Shown one piece after another: positions 41,633-50,503 of a stretch of DNA of 64,000 bases (positions are counted from its first letter, which is position 1; every line of letters starts with the position of its first letter). The position numbers were made by a program, and so were the translations under genes. Where the stretch lies: the NCBI GenBank assembly GCA_050255815.1, contig JBLMVJ010000014.1:1-64000 (forward strand). Direction: 5' to 3'. The notes beneath the pieces are model-generated. The model was not told the origin of the DNA and did not search any database. It saw only the letters and a program-made list of their open reading frames with translations. This DNA is from JAGORM01 sp050255815 (GTDB lineage Bacteria; Patescibacteriota; Microgenomatia; Levybacterales; GWA1-39-11).

Positions 41633-43198
41633 ATGGGAAACAGTTTAAACCAGTACTCTCAAGTCCTTTTTAAATATTTCACGGCAGATAAGGGTCAACC
41701 GCACGTCCAGGGGATTACGGTGAATCCCATTGTTGCAGAAATTGCCTCATGGTACGAAAAACTGCGTAATGCCATGGAGTACCGAAAAGATGAAGTATTG
41801 CTGCAGACAACCATCCTGCGGATTCTCAAACGGCGGACTATTTTGGGTACCGGAAAAGATGTAGCAGCCCCCCTGGTACGGGAGTTAGTTTGGGCACGTT
41901 ATCTGCCTGATGGCAGTATAACCCAGGCAACCATAGAGCAAGCGCAAAAAAAGATAGAGCTTTATGGGAAATTGCGCCGCCATATGGTGGAGCAAAAAAT
42001 CCTGAAAGACTCAGAAGCAAGCAAATACATCTATCAGGTGATGTCTGCAGACCTGGAGAACCTTCTTAACCCTACCCCGGAGCGGGAGGCTATGGGCAGT
42101 TATATTTTTCACTCTCTGCGCCCCAATATTTCTATAGAAAATGAGACGGATGAGCAAGTGAATGTCCAGGTGTTTATTGCAATCCACCGGAACTACACAA
42201 ATGATAACCTTGCAATTTTACGCTTCCACCTTCTCAAACAGTATTTTGGGGATTTTAATGAAGAAAGCTATGAAAAAATTGCAGCAGGTTTTAAAGACGG
42301 GTATATAGCTATTGAAAAAGCGATTAACCATCCCCTCCGGTATAAAGTCTCAACATATGTAAAGCGTTTTATTCCGCCTTTTCTCATTTTAGAAAGTTTG
42401 CTGCGTCAGCAAAAGGGGACTATCTATACCCTTTTAGAAAATGATGAAGAGTTTTCCAATACGGTTATCTCTATGTGCCAGGAGAAGTATGACGGCATTG
42501 TTTCAAAAGTGAGACGTGCTATAGTGCGGTCTGTTATTTTTATTCTTCTGTCTAAAGTGTTTTTTGCATTTGCTATAGAAGGATCATTTGAGCGGTATTT
42601 CTTTGGGAGTGTCCAGTGGCTTACCTTAGGGCTTAATATTGTTATTCCTACTTCCCTCATGATTATTGCAAGCTTTTTTATCTCCACCCCTAATAGAAGA
42701 AATTCCCTCCGGATTCTTGCTGCCATAAAAGATTTGTTGTTTTCCCCCCAGCCCAGGATTGGGTATGCTATCCACTTCCAGGATCCTACCAAGAAAAAAG
42801 CAACATTTTCAGATAATGTCTTTACTACTCTTTGGTTTACCACCTTCATTATTTCCTTTGGCCTTATTATATTTGCCTTAACAAAGATGCACTTTAATAT
42901 CATGAGCCAGGGAGTCTTTTTATTCTTTGTGGCTATAGTCTCATTCCTTTCTTACCGTATTAACCAGACGGCACACGTTTATACACTGGAGGACCACCAG
43001 AGCATTAAAACGTTAATTGCCGACTTTTTCTTTTTGCCGGTTGCCAGGATAGGAATGTATCTGACAGAAGGAATTTCCCAGGTGAATATTTTTCTGTTTT
43101 TATTTGATTTTGTGATTGAGACACCGTTTAAGAGTTTATTTGGATTTTTTGACCAATGGTTTTTATATCTGCACTCAAAGAGAGAAAACCTCGAATAG
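41633..43198 (+). CDS. Large membrane protein of unknown function
   Basis: 521 residues from the chosen ATG. Residues 1-290 are mainly helical and hydrophilic (cytosolic). About four transmembrane helices lie between 300 and 440, and a last hydrophobic stretch with amphipathic helices near 470-510. No motif recognised. It lies between a Crp-like regulator and a polysaccharide flippase, so an envelope role is plausible but unproven. Confidence 0.5.
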   Translation: MGNSLNQYSQVLFKYFTADKGQPHVQGITVNPIVAEIASWYEKLRNAMEYRKDEVLLQTTILRILKRRTILGTGKDVAAPLVRELVWARYLPDGSITQATIEQAQKKIELYGKLRRHMVEQKILKDSEASKYIYQVMSADLENLLNPTPEREAMGSYIFHSLRPNISIENETDEQVNVQVFIAIHRNYTNDNLAILRFHLLKQYFGDFNEESYEKIAAGFKDGYIAIEKAINHPLRYKVSTYVKRFIPPFLILESLLRQQKGTIYTLLENDEEFSNTVISMCQEKYDGIVSKVRRAIVRSVIFILLSKVFFAFAIEGSFERYFFGSVQWLTLGLNIVIPTSLMIIASFFISTPNRRNSLRILAAIKDLLFSPQPRIGYAIHFQDPTKKKATFSDNVFTTLWFTTFIISFGLIIFALTKMHFNIMSQGVFLFFVAIVSFLSYRINQTAHVYTLEDHQSIKTLIADFFFLPVARIGMYLTEGISQVNIFLFLFDFVIETPFKSLFGFFDQWFLYLHSKRENLE

Positions 43199-43212
43199 TC
43201 TGCAAAGTAGTA

Positions 43213-43218
43213 TATAAT
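43213..43218 (+). promoter_or_regulatory. -10 box of the flippase gene
   Basis: TATAAT, 8 bases before a GTG start at 43227. Confidence 0.45.
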
Positions 43219-43226
43219 TATCTACA

Positions 43227-44471
43227 GTGAAACTTGACACAGCAGAAATCTTAAAAGTTTTTGGAAATACGTTTTCCCAATTAATTATAAGGTTCTCAGG
43301 CGCCGGTACTACATTTTTAGTTACGTTATTTCTTGCGCGGTTTCTGGGCGTTGATACGCTGGGAAGTTTTATAAAGGTAACTTCATTTGTAGCAATCTTT
43401 TATTTGCTGATAGACTTTGGGCTCAACACAATCTACCTTAAGGATTATTTCCATAAAACAGAGGAGTTATTTGGGAATTTGCTGCTGCTGCGGTTTTTGA
43501 TCTCTTCATCCGTTTTCCTTTTAGTCCTTGCCATTGCCGTTTTTCTGCCGCACACGGAAAACTCCGGATACTCAATTGCAGAAAAGATAGGTATTCTTAT
43601 CTATTCTTTTACTATTTTTACGGAAGGCATCCTGGTTTCATTTAATGGCCTCCTGCAAAAAAACCTTCTCCAGAAAAAATTGGTAATGCCAAGCCTGGCT
43701 TCTTCTGTTGTTACCATACTGCTGGTTTTATTAGGCGTTTGGGCGCATAATCTGTTTATTATTTTGGCCTCATATCCTATTGGAGAGCTGGTTCAGGTGT
43801 CCGCCATAAGCATCTCCCTTAAGAATAAAGTTTCTTACAAGAGGCTTCCCGCTTCTTTTAGGAGTTTTTCTAGAAAATCACTGTTTGCTGCTTCCCCCCT
43901 GGCACTCATGTTGTTTTTAAATGTAGTATATTTCCGCGCGGACTCTTTTATTCTTGCCCTCTTAAAAAGCGCAACTGATGTAGGCCTCTATGGTTTTTCC
44001 TATAAAGTATTTGAGTTTTTGATTTCCGTCCCTACGTTTCTTTCTGCCAGCGTATTTCCAATCCTTATTGCGGTACATGCTGACCGTAAGCTATTTAGGC
44101 AAAAGATATTTTCTTATGCAGGTATATTATTGGCGGTTTCCGGTATTCTTACCGGTGCCGTTTTCCTGCTTTCTCCCCTGGTGTCCCTGGTGCGTTCCGA
44201 TCTGGCACCCGCCGTTATTCCTTTACGTATTTTATCTTTTTCCCTACCCTTCTTTTTCTTAACCAGCTTATTCCAGTGGGCGATTCTCTTACAGGGAAAA
44301 ATAAAGCTGCTTCTTTTCATTTATGGGATCACTATGGTTTTAAATGTCATTCTGAACGTGCTGTATATACCGGTTTTTTCATATATAGCATCCTCATACA
44401 TCACGCTTGCAACTGAAGGGCTTGTCTTTCTGCTGATGCTTATGGTATTTTTAACTTCTAAGAAAAACTAA
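43227..44471 (+). CDS. Polysaccharide biosynthesis flippase (Wzx/RfbX, MOP superfamily)
   Basis: A 414-residue integral membrane protein with about 12 transmembrane helices. The family start is visible (FSQLIIRFSGAGTTFLVTLF, then ARFLGVDTLGSF), as is LKSATDVGLYGFSYKVFEFL in the middle. It would flip lipid-linked sugars outward. It starts with GTG and ends directly before the RNase HI gene (0 bp gap). The GT4 and O-antigen ligase genes fit the same pathway. Confidence 0.85.
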   Translation: MKLDTAEILKVFGNTFSQLIIRFSGAGTTFLVTLFLARFLGVDTLGSFIKVTSFVAIFYLLIDFGLNTIYLKDYFHKTEELFGNLLLLRFLISSSVFLLVLAIAVFLPHTENSGYSIAEKIGILIYSFTIFTEGILVSFNGLLQKNLLQKKLVMPSLASSVVTILLVLLGVWAHNLFIILASYPIGELVQVSAISISLKNKVSYKRLPASFRSFSRKSLFAASPLALMLFLNVVYFRADSFILALLKSATDVGLYGFSYKVFEFLISVPTFLSASVFPILIAVHADRKLFRQKIFSYAGILLAVSGILTGAVFLLSPLVSLVRSDLAPAVIPLRILSFSLPFFFLTSLFQWAILLQGKIKLLLFIYGITMVLNVILNVLYIPVFSYIASSYITLATEGLVFLLMLMVFLTSKKN

Positions 44472-44888
44472 ATGGAGAAGCACGTATCTGTATACTGTGA
44501 CGGCGGATCCAGGGGAAACCCGGGAGAGGCGGCTTATGGGTTTGTCATTTATGACCGGGATGGAAAAGAGCTGTATAAAGAAGGAAAGCGCTTAGGGATA
44601 ACTACCAATAATGTTGCAGAGTATTCCGCAGTAATTGCGGCCATGCATTGGCTTCTTGCGCATCCCGTAGAAGATTCACAAATCCAATTTTATCTGGATT
44701 CTGCATTAGTAGCAAACCAGATGAAGGGAATATTCAAGATTAAAAACGAGAATATGCGTTCTCTTGCCTATACCGCAAAAACTTTGGAAAAAAAACTTTC
44801 CCAACAGATTACCTATCATGCTATCCCCCGGGAGCAAAACAAAATGGCAGACCGCATGGTTAACCTTGCATTAGATAACCTCCTTTAG
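44472..44888 (+). CDS. Ribonuclease HI family protein
   Basis: A 138-residue RNase H-fold protein. The DEDD-type residues are present: Asp in VYCDGGSRGNPG, Glu in NNVAEYSA, Asp in FYLDSALVANQ and Asp in NKMADRMVN. It degrades RNA in RNA-DNA hybrids. It directly abuts the flippase stop codon. The form resembles the RnhA-like group without an N-terminal hybrid-binding domain. Confidence 0.9.
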   Translation: MEKHVSVYCDGGSRGNPGEAAYGFVIYDRDGKELYKEGKRLGITTNNVAEYSAVIAAMHWLLAHPVEDSQIQFYLDSALVANQMKGIFKIKNENMRSLAYTAKTLEKKLSQQITYHAIPREQNKMADRMVNLALDNLL

Positions 44889-44894
44889 TTTTTC

Positions 44895-44923
44895 TAGACA
44901 AACAAGGCTTCGTCCCATACAAT
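44895..44923 (+). promoter_or_regulatory. Promoter of the DUF4012 gene
   Basis: TAGACA (44895-44900), 17 bp, TACAAT (44918-44923); the ATG is 6 bases later, giving a leaderless mRNA. Confidence 0.65.
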
Positions 44924-44929
44924 AAAAGT

Positions 44930-47569
44930 ATGGCAAATTACCTGGAGGTGGAAGAGGAAAAGAATCAATCCTCCCTTCTGTTTGTAGACCTCAACTCCGG
45001 TTTGGAAAATATCCTTTTAGACCTTTTGTATGAGAAGCTTAAGGACAAAACAGACTGTTATGCTTTGACCAGGAAGAAAATCCCTGAAGGCCTATCACGT
45101 CTTTCGGCTTTGAGTATCCACCTGCTGGATCAGTTAACACAAAACCCTTCCTACGCGGTAATTTTCCTGGATGAGGAGAAGCAGAAAAAGAAAACGTATG
45201 AAGTTATAGAAAAACTTTCCAATGGCAAGACCCACATAGTAGTCCTGGTGCCTTACCGGATTTTTGAAGGATTTTCTGACCTGATTCTGTCCTGTAAAGA
45301 TAAGCCTAATGTTTCATTTGCTTTGGTTGGTGATTTGTTTGGTATTCACATGCTTCACGCTCCGTTGTCAAAGATTATCCAGCGGGCACTTTTAAAAAAG
45401 GAAATATACCTTTCCGGTAATGATCTTACTCCTATCTTTCCCATTTCTGAAGAAGATGTAATTTCCGGCATCCAGCATATCCTGTTTGCGCTTAAGGGTC
45501 GCGTTTTTGTAACCACCCTTTTTTATGACCATCCGCAAACCATAGTTTCCCTTTCCCACATGATAAAACGGCTTGAGCCGGAGCTTTCAATATATTTTGA
45601 CGAGAAAAAGGCAGTGTTTTTGGAAGGGGAGACGGTAGACCAAAAAAATAAATTTTTAAAACAAAAAATAGGGGTAGTCGCCCAAGCTCCTTCCGTTTCT
45701 TTTGCAGGCTTTGAAGCAAGCTGTGTACCATTACAAAACCCCAAACTGCCGGTATATACCCCTTCAAAAAGAAGGTTAAAGAGGACGGGCAAGCTTATTT
45801 CATTTGCAGTAATACAGCGGTTAGTTGCCTACATGTCCGTAGGGTTCACCCTTTTTATTATTGCTTCCTGTATCGTTTTTGTTTTGAGTATTTTGCAGTT
45901 TAGGGATGGAGTGAAAAGTTTGACTGCAGGTAATATTACCGCTGCAAGGCAGTCCCTGCAAACCAGCAGCAGCTTATATTCCTCAGTGTCAGGCGTAGTA
46001 GAGTTTTCAGTTTATCTCTCAGAGTTTTTTGGCCAGAATGATGTGACCCGCGGCGTAAAAATGTACGCTACGTTTATGAATGAGCAAAAAGACATGCTGC
46101 CGGTGATAGAAAAAGCGCTCCAGGAAAATCCTAACATGTCAAAAGAAGAGTTGCAGCAGGTACTTTCATCTTATATGAATGTATTTTTTATGACTGAAGA
46201 GTTTAATAATGAGGGCAACAGCAGGCTCAGAGCCTTTGAACATTTAGAAGTTCCTTCCCGATTTTTTTCGGCGCTTTCTGTTGCGCCTCAGATATTAGGG
46301 TATGACGGGAAGAAATCATACATTATTCTTTTACAGAATAATAATGAACTGCGTCCTACCGGGGGGTTTATTGGGTCGGTAGCGTACGTAGAGGTGGAAA
46401 ACGGAAAACTTTCAACCGTAAACATACAGGACGTATACGACCTGGATGGACAACTGCGGGGACATATAGAGCCTCCTTTTATAGTCCGCAGGTTTTTGCA
46501 GCCCCATTTGTATCTGCGGGACAGTAATTTTTCCCTTAATTTCCAGGATGCGGCAAGCAGCTCTGCGCTTCTCTACAACCTGGAAACGGGCAAAAATATA
46601 GATGGCGTGCTAGCAATAGATACGCAGGTATTAAAGACGTTGGTAGACATAGAAGGGCCTATAACCGTGCCCGGATTAAAAAATGAACTTACCAGCAATA
46701 ATATAGTGGATGTAGTCCAAAATTCTATCCAGGCGGACTTTTTCCCCGGATCAACGGAAAAAAAGAGGATTCTTTCTACTATCTTTAACCAGCTGTTGTT
46801 TGACATCCAAAGCGATAACCAAAAAAAAGTAGCTTTTATGAAAAGCCTTCCCCGGCTTCTTTCAGAAAAACATATTCTTCTTTCTTTCGCAAAACCATCC
46901 CTGGAAAAAGCGGTGATAGCCTCTTCTTTTGCCGGGAGCTTAGAAGACCTGCGGGTGGAAAAAAATACATACCCTGACTACCTAAGCATTAATGAGGCGA
47001 ACATTGGGGTAAATAAAGTAAACCAGTTTGTAGACCGGAAGGTAGAATATGCAGGGCTTCTCAAGGGGAATTCATTAGACTCTGACGTTTTGGTTACATT
47101 GCACAATGTAGGAAGTGAGAATTATAAAACATATATGCGTGCAGTTGTGCCGGAGGGCGCAAAGCTTTTAAAGATATTCTTTGACGGGCAGGAGCAAAAG
47201 ATTACCCCTTTTATTACAGACCCTGCCGTATATGAGAGAAAAGGATTTAAAGCGCCTGTTGGATTAGAAGTCAGCCAGGAAGTAAAAAACGGCCATAAGG
47301 AAATAGGGTTTGTTACCACTGTTGCAAAGACCTCTTCTCTATCTGTGCGCATTTTATATGAAACTGACTATAACTTTTTAGACAAGGATGTGCTCTTCTA
47401 CTCTTTTAATTTCCTTAAGCAGCCGGGTACCGGTGCGTACCCGATTAGCGTAACACTCCAGACAGATGGGAATTATATCCTTGAAAAAGAGGACAACTCT
47501 CCCGTATTATTTGAAGGTGCTATAGATACGGATAAAGAGGTGAAAGTAAAAATAGTACGCTCAAAATAA
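44930..47569 (+). CDS. DUF4012 domain membrane protein
   Basis: An 879-residue protein. Residues 1-295 are cytosolic and Rossmann-like in pattern. One transmembrane helix lies at about 300-323. The external part has a DUF4012 domain starting near 465 (NNNELRPTGGFIGSV, then IDGVLAIDTQVLKTLVDIEG), similar in layout to LytR-type proteins. DUF4012 proteins are common in CPR and other monoderm genomes and are thought to act on the cell surface. It shares TAATG with the P-type ATPase gene, so the two are co-translated. Confidence 0.82.
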   Translation: MANYLEVEEEKNQSSLLFVDLNSGLENILLDLLYEKLKDKTDCYALTRKKIPEGLSRLSALSIHLLDQLTQNPSYAVIFLDEEKQKKKTYEVIEKLSNGKTHIVVLVPYRIFEGFSDLILSCKDKPNVSFALVGDLFGIHMLHAPLSKIIQRALLKKEIYLSGNDLTPIFPISEEDVISGIQHILFALKGRVFVTTLFYDHPQTIVSLSHMIKRLEPELSIYFDEKKAVFLEGETVDQKNKFLKQKIGVVAQAPSVSFAGFEASCVPLQNPKLPVYTPSKRRLKRTGKLISFAVIQRLVAYMSVGFTLFIIASCIVFVLSILQFRDGVKSLTAGNITAARQSLQTSSSLYSSVSGVVEFSVYLSEFFGQNDVTRGVKMYATFMNEQKDMLPVIEKALQENPNMSKEELQQVLSSYMNVFFMTEEFNNEGNSRLRAFEHLEVPSRFFSALSVAPQILGYDGKKSYIILLQNNNELRPTGGFIGSVAYVEVENGKLSTVNIQDVYDLDGQLRGHIEPPFIVRRFLQPHLYLRDSNFSLNFQDAASSSALLYNLETGKNIDGVLAIDTQVLKTLVDIEGPITVPGLKNELTSNNIVDVVQNSIQADFFPGSTEKKRILSTIFNQLLFDIQSDNQKKVAFMKSLPRLLSEKHILLSFAKPSLEKAVIASSFAGSLEDLRVEKNTYPDYLSINEANIGVNKVNQFVDRKVEYAGLLKGNSLDSDVLVTLHNVGSENYKTYMRAVVPEGAKLLKIFFDGQEQKITPFITDPAVYERKGFKAPVGLEVSQEVKNGHKEIGFVTTVAKTSSLSVRILYETDYNFLDKDVLFYSFNFLKQPGTGAYPISVTLQTDGNYILEKEDNSPVLFEGAIDTDKEVKVKIVRSK

Positions 47570-49365
47570 TGACTACCACCATTAAGAGGTTTACCTTTGT
47601 TTTTCTAATACCCGGAATCATCCTGCTAGGACTTCTTATAGGAGTTGCTTTAACTCTTTTGAAGCTATCACTTTTTGCTGCAATTTTATTAATAGCTATT
47701 ACTATTTTAGGAAGCTATACCATGTTTTTAGAAAGCGCACGGGCGCTATTCAAAAAACAGTTTGCCCTGGATTATATAGCTATGCTTGCCGTTATAGTTT
47801 CTCTGATCTCCCAGGAGTATGTAGTTGCCGGTTTAATTGCCCTTATGATTTCAAGCGGAAAAACACTGGAAGACTATGGTGTTTCCCAGGCAAAACAAAA
47901 CCTTACAAAACTAATTGACCGCATCCCTAACACGGTTACCCTTTTTGAAAAAGAAGTACCCGGCGGGCAGATAGAGATTGAAAAACTAAAACCGGGAATG
48001 CAGATATTTATTAGGCGGGGGGAAGTGATACCGGTGGACGGCATCCTACTCTCAGATGTCACCCAGACGGATGAATCTTCCCTTACCGGAGAGCCCTATT
48101 TATTAGATAAGGAGAAAGGGGATGTGATGAGAAGCGGAACTATAAATTTGGGGGATGCTATTGTAATTTTAGTTGAAAAAACCACAGAAAACTCTACCTA
48201 CAATAAGATTATTGAGCTGGTAAAATCTGCCCAGAATGAAAAAGCACCACTGGTGCGCCTGGCAGACAGGTATAGTACCTTTTTTACTATTATCACGGCG
48301 GCAATCTCCATTTTTGCCTACTGGTATACGCATTCTTTGTATGGAGTATTGGCTGTTTTAGTGGTGGCTACTCCTTGTCCGTTGATTCTTGCAACACCTA
48401 TTGCACTTTTGGGCGGGATAAATGCATCTGCAAAAAAACGGGTCATTATGAAAAGCCTGGCAAGCCTGGAGGTTTTGTCCCGGGTTACTACATTCATTTT
48501 TGATAAGACCGGGACTATTACACTGGGAAGGCCGGTTGTTTCAAAAATTGCTTTGCAGGAGAAAGGTATAGATGAAAAAGAAGTGTTGTCTATAGCTGCT
48601 GCTATAGAGCGTAATTCACTGCACCCGCTGGCAAAAGCAATTGTATCCTACGCAAAAGAAAATAAGGCACCCGGTAAAACGGCACGGGAAATAAAAGAAA
48701 CAATAGGAAAAGGCATAGAAGGGGAAATTGGAAAAGACCATTATGCCCTGATGAAAGAAGCGGAGACAGAAGGAATGGTTATAGCAGTGCTACACGGAAA
48801 GAAAAAGATAGCAGAAATTCATTTTGATGAAGAGATTAAGGAAGACTCCGTACGTGTAGTAGAACGCCTGAAGAGGATTGGGTTAGAGCTGCAGATTTTT
48901 ACCGGTGACAAGCTCAGTTCTGCCCAAAAAGTGGTAAATAAGTTAGGGCATGATATTGTAGTAAAGGCAGAGTGTAGTCCTGAAGATAAACTGTCAGGAA
49001 TTAAAGACTTAAGATCCCACGGGAAAGTAGTTGCCATGGTAGGGGATGGCATTAATGATGCGCCGGCGCTTGCGCTAGCAGACGTAGGTATAGTATTTAG
49101 TAATGAAGAGCAAACTGCGGCATCAGAAGCGGCGGATGTAATCTTCCTGGGGTCTGATTTCTCTTTAGTGTATGAGAGTCTAATTATTTCTAAAAAAACA
49201 ATCCGCATAGCATTGCAGAGTATTATTGCGGGAATTGGAATGAGTATCCTCTGTATGATTCTGGCATCTGTTAATTTAATCCCGCCGGTTTTAGGAGCAT
49301 TTTTGCAGGAAGCCATAGACGTAGCCGTTATTATTAACGCCCTGAGGACTTCCCGTGTAGCCTAG
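47569..49365 (+). CDS. P1B-type heavy-metal-translocating ATPase
   Basis: A 598-residue membrane pump. It has the CPx motif TPCPLILATP (about 266-275), phosphorylation site DKTGTIT near 312, the TGD motif (FTGDKLSSAQ) and hinge GDGINDAPAL near 490. There are about eight transmembrane helices and no N-terminal HMA domain. The short length and CPC-type (TPCP) motif fit zinc, cadmium or related export; the metal cannot be set by eye. It overlaps the DUF4012 stop codon. Confidence 0.9.
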   Translation: MTTTIKRFTFVFLIPGIILLGLLIGVALTLLKLSLFAAILLIAITILGSYTMFLESARALFKKQFALDYIAMLAVIVSLISQEYVVAGLIALMISSGKTLEDYGVSQAKQNLTKLIDRIPNTVTLFEKEVPGGQIEIEKLKPGMQIFIRRGEVIPVDGILLSDVTQTDESSLTGEPYLLDKEKGDVMRSGTINLGDAIVILVEKTTENSTYNKIIELVKSAQNEKAPLVRLADRYSTFFTIITAAISIFAYWYTHSLYGVLAVLVVATPCPLILATPIALLGGINASAKKRVIMKSLASLEVLSRVTTFIFDKTGTITLGRPVVSKIALQEKGIDEKEVLSIAAAIERNSLHPLAKAIVSYAKENKAPGKTAREIKETIGKGIEGEIGKDHYALMKEAETEGMVIAVLHGKKKIAEIHFDEEIKEDSVRVVERLKRIGLELQIFTGDKLSSAQKVVNKLGHDIVVKAECSPEDKLSGIKDLRSHGKVVAMVGDGINDAPALALADVGIVFSNEEQTAASEAADVIFLGSDFSLVYESLIISKKTIRIALQSIIAGIGMSILCMILASVNLIPPVLGAFLQEAIDVAVIINALRTSRVA

Positions 49366-49439
49366 TCTGTACAAACCCCATATAAAGCTCGGTCCGTTCC
49401 ATGCCTCGCAAGAGCGCTTATACGGTGCAGGCATTTTTC

Positions 49440-50444
49440 CTAATCTGTGAATTCTTGGATGAACATTTTGCCGTAAGGGCCGGCGTCTATGACGCCTATG
49501 CCTACCAGATGAAACTGCGGGTCCAATATATTCTTCCGGTGTCCCTCACTTTTCATGAGTCCTGCAAAAGCCAGGTCAACATCAGGGGCAAACGCCAGGT
49601 TTTCCCCTGCTGCAGTATAGGGAATTCCCGTTTGGGAGAGGCGGTCAAATGGGGAAAGCCCCTCCGGCGTGAAGTGGGAAAAATAACCCTCCGCCAGCAT
49701 CTTTATGCCGTACGCCCGGGCCAGCTTAAGAAGTGCCGCATTAGGAACTAAAGGCCCTACTCCCTGCTTTTGTCTTGCTGCATTTACTAATGCCAGCATT
49801 TTATTTTCTGAATCCTGGTCTACGGTGACATTTCCAGTCTGGAAATTTAGCGGAACGGAGGTATTGGTTTCCTGGGGAACGGTTAAAAAATTAATAGTTT
49901 CATTAATAGTTGCGCCAAATACCTGCTTTACTGAAGATTCAATTATTTGCGTTCTGGTATATAAAATTTTTCCAAAGACAGAGGACCTCATTTCTGATTT
50001 AAAAAATGCAGAAATTGGAAAGGATAAAAAGATAGAGACTACAAAGGCAGATATAAAGAAAAATGAAAGAGCTCCTGCCACTACTGCAACTATCTTAGAC
50101 CCAGCGTTATTGGCAGGAAGTTTTGCGCTGTTAATAATAATTGAAGACAGTTTATTAAACAAAAAATAATAGGGGATGGAAAGGGCAAAAAATGCGGTTG
50201 CATCAGAGAAGCCTTTTGAAGCGTGGAACATCTGGGCCAACAGATCTGAAAGGAACGTGTATGTGGTAAGGCCCAGGAAAAAAGAAACAATCAGGGAAAG
50301 TAAATTTGAGACTGCCTGTTTCCCCCCTCCTATGTATTCTTCAAATAAATAAGCAATCAGGCATAAACATATAACGGCATCAAATATGTTGAAGGGGAGT
50401 TTTCCCAGGAGTATGAAAAGCGTCTGGATTTCAGGGACTTGCAT
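49440..50444 (-). CDS. CvpA-CAP fusion protein
   Basis: A 334-residue protein. Residues about 1-175 are a CvpA/colicin V production-type domain with four transmembrane helices. Residues about 205-334 are an external CAP/SCP domain with YFSHFTPEG, AGENLA and SEGHRKNILDP. Fusion of these two domains is uncommon outside CPR-type genomes as far as I know. A cell-surface role, perhaps protease or adhesion, is inferred. It is divergent from the penicillin-binding protein gene, with overlapping control regions. Confidence 0.85.
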   Translation of the reverse strand: MQVPEIQTLFILLGKLPFNIFDAVICLCLIAYLFEEYIGGGKQAVSNLLSLIVSFFLGLTTYTFLSDLLAQMFHASKGFSDATAFFALSIPYYFLFNKLSSIIINSAKLPANNAGSKIVAVVAGALSFFFISAFVVSIFLSFPISAFFKSEMRSSVFGKILYTRTQIIESSVKQVFGATINETINFLTVPQETNTSVPLNFQTGNVTVDQDSENKMLALVNAARQKQGVGPLVPNAALLKLARAYGIKMLAEGYFSHFTPEGLSPFDRLSQTGIPYTAAGENLAFAPDVDLAFAGLMKSEGHRKNILDPQFHLVGIGVIDAGPYGKMFIQEFTD

Positions 50445-50452
50445 AAGCTGGT

Positions 50453-50481
50453 TTGACCACAGCGCTTAAAAAACATATAAT
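50453..50481 (+). promoter_or_regulatory. Promoter of the first penicillin-binding protein gene
   Basis: TTGACC (50453-50458), 17 bp, TATAAT (50476-50481). The -35 itself looks like an in-frame TTG start codon, but the real start should be the ATG at 50504, about 16 bases after the transcription start. Confidence 0.7.
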
Positions 50482-50503
50482 TGGACTACTCTACGTTTTT
50501 AGA

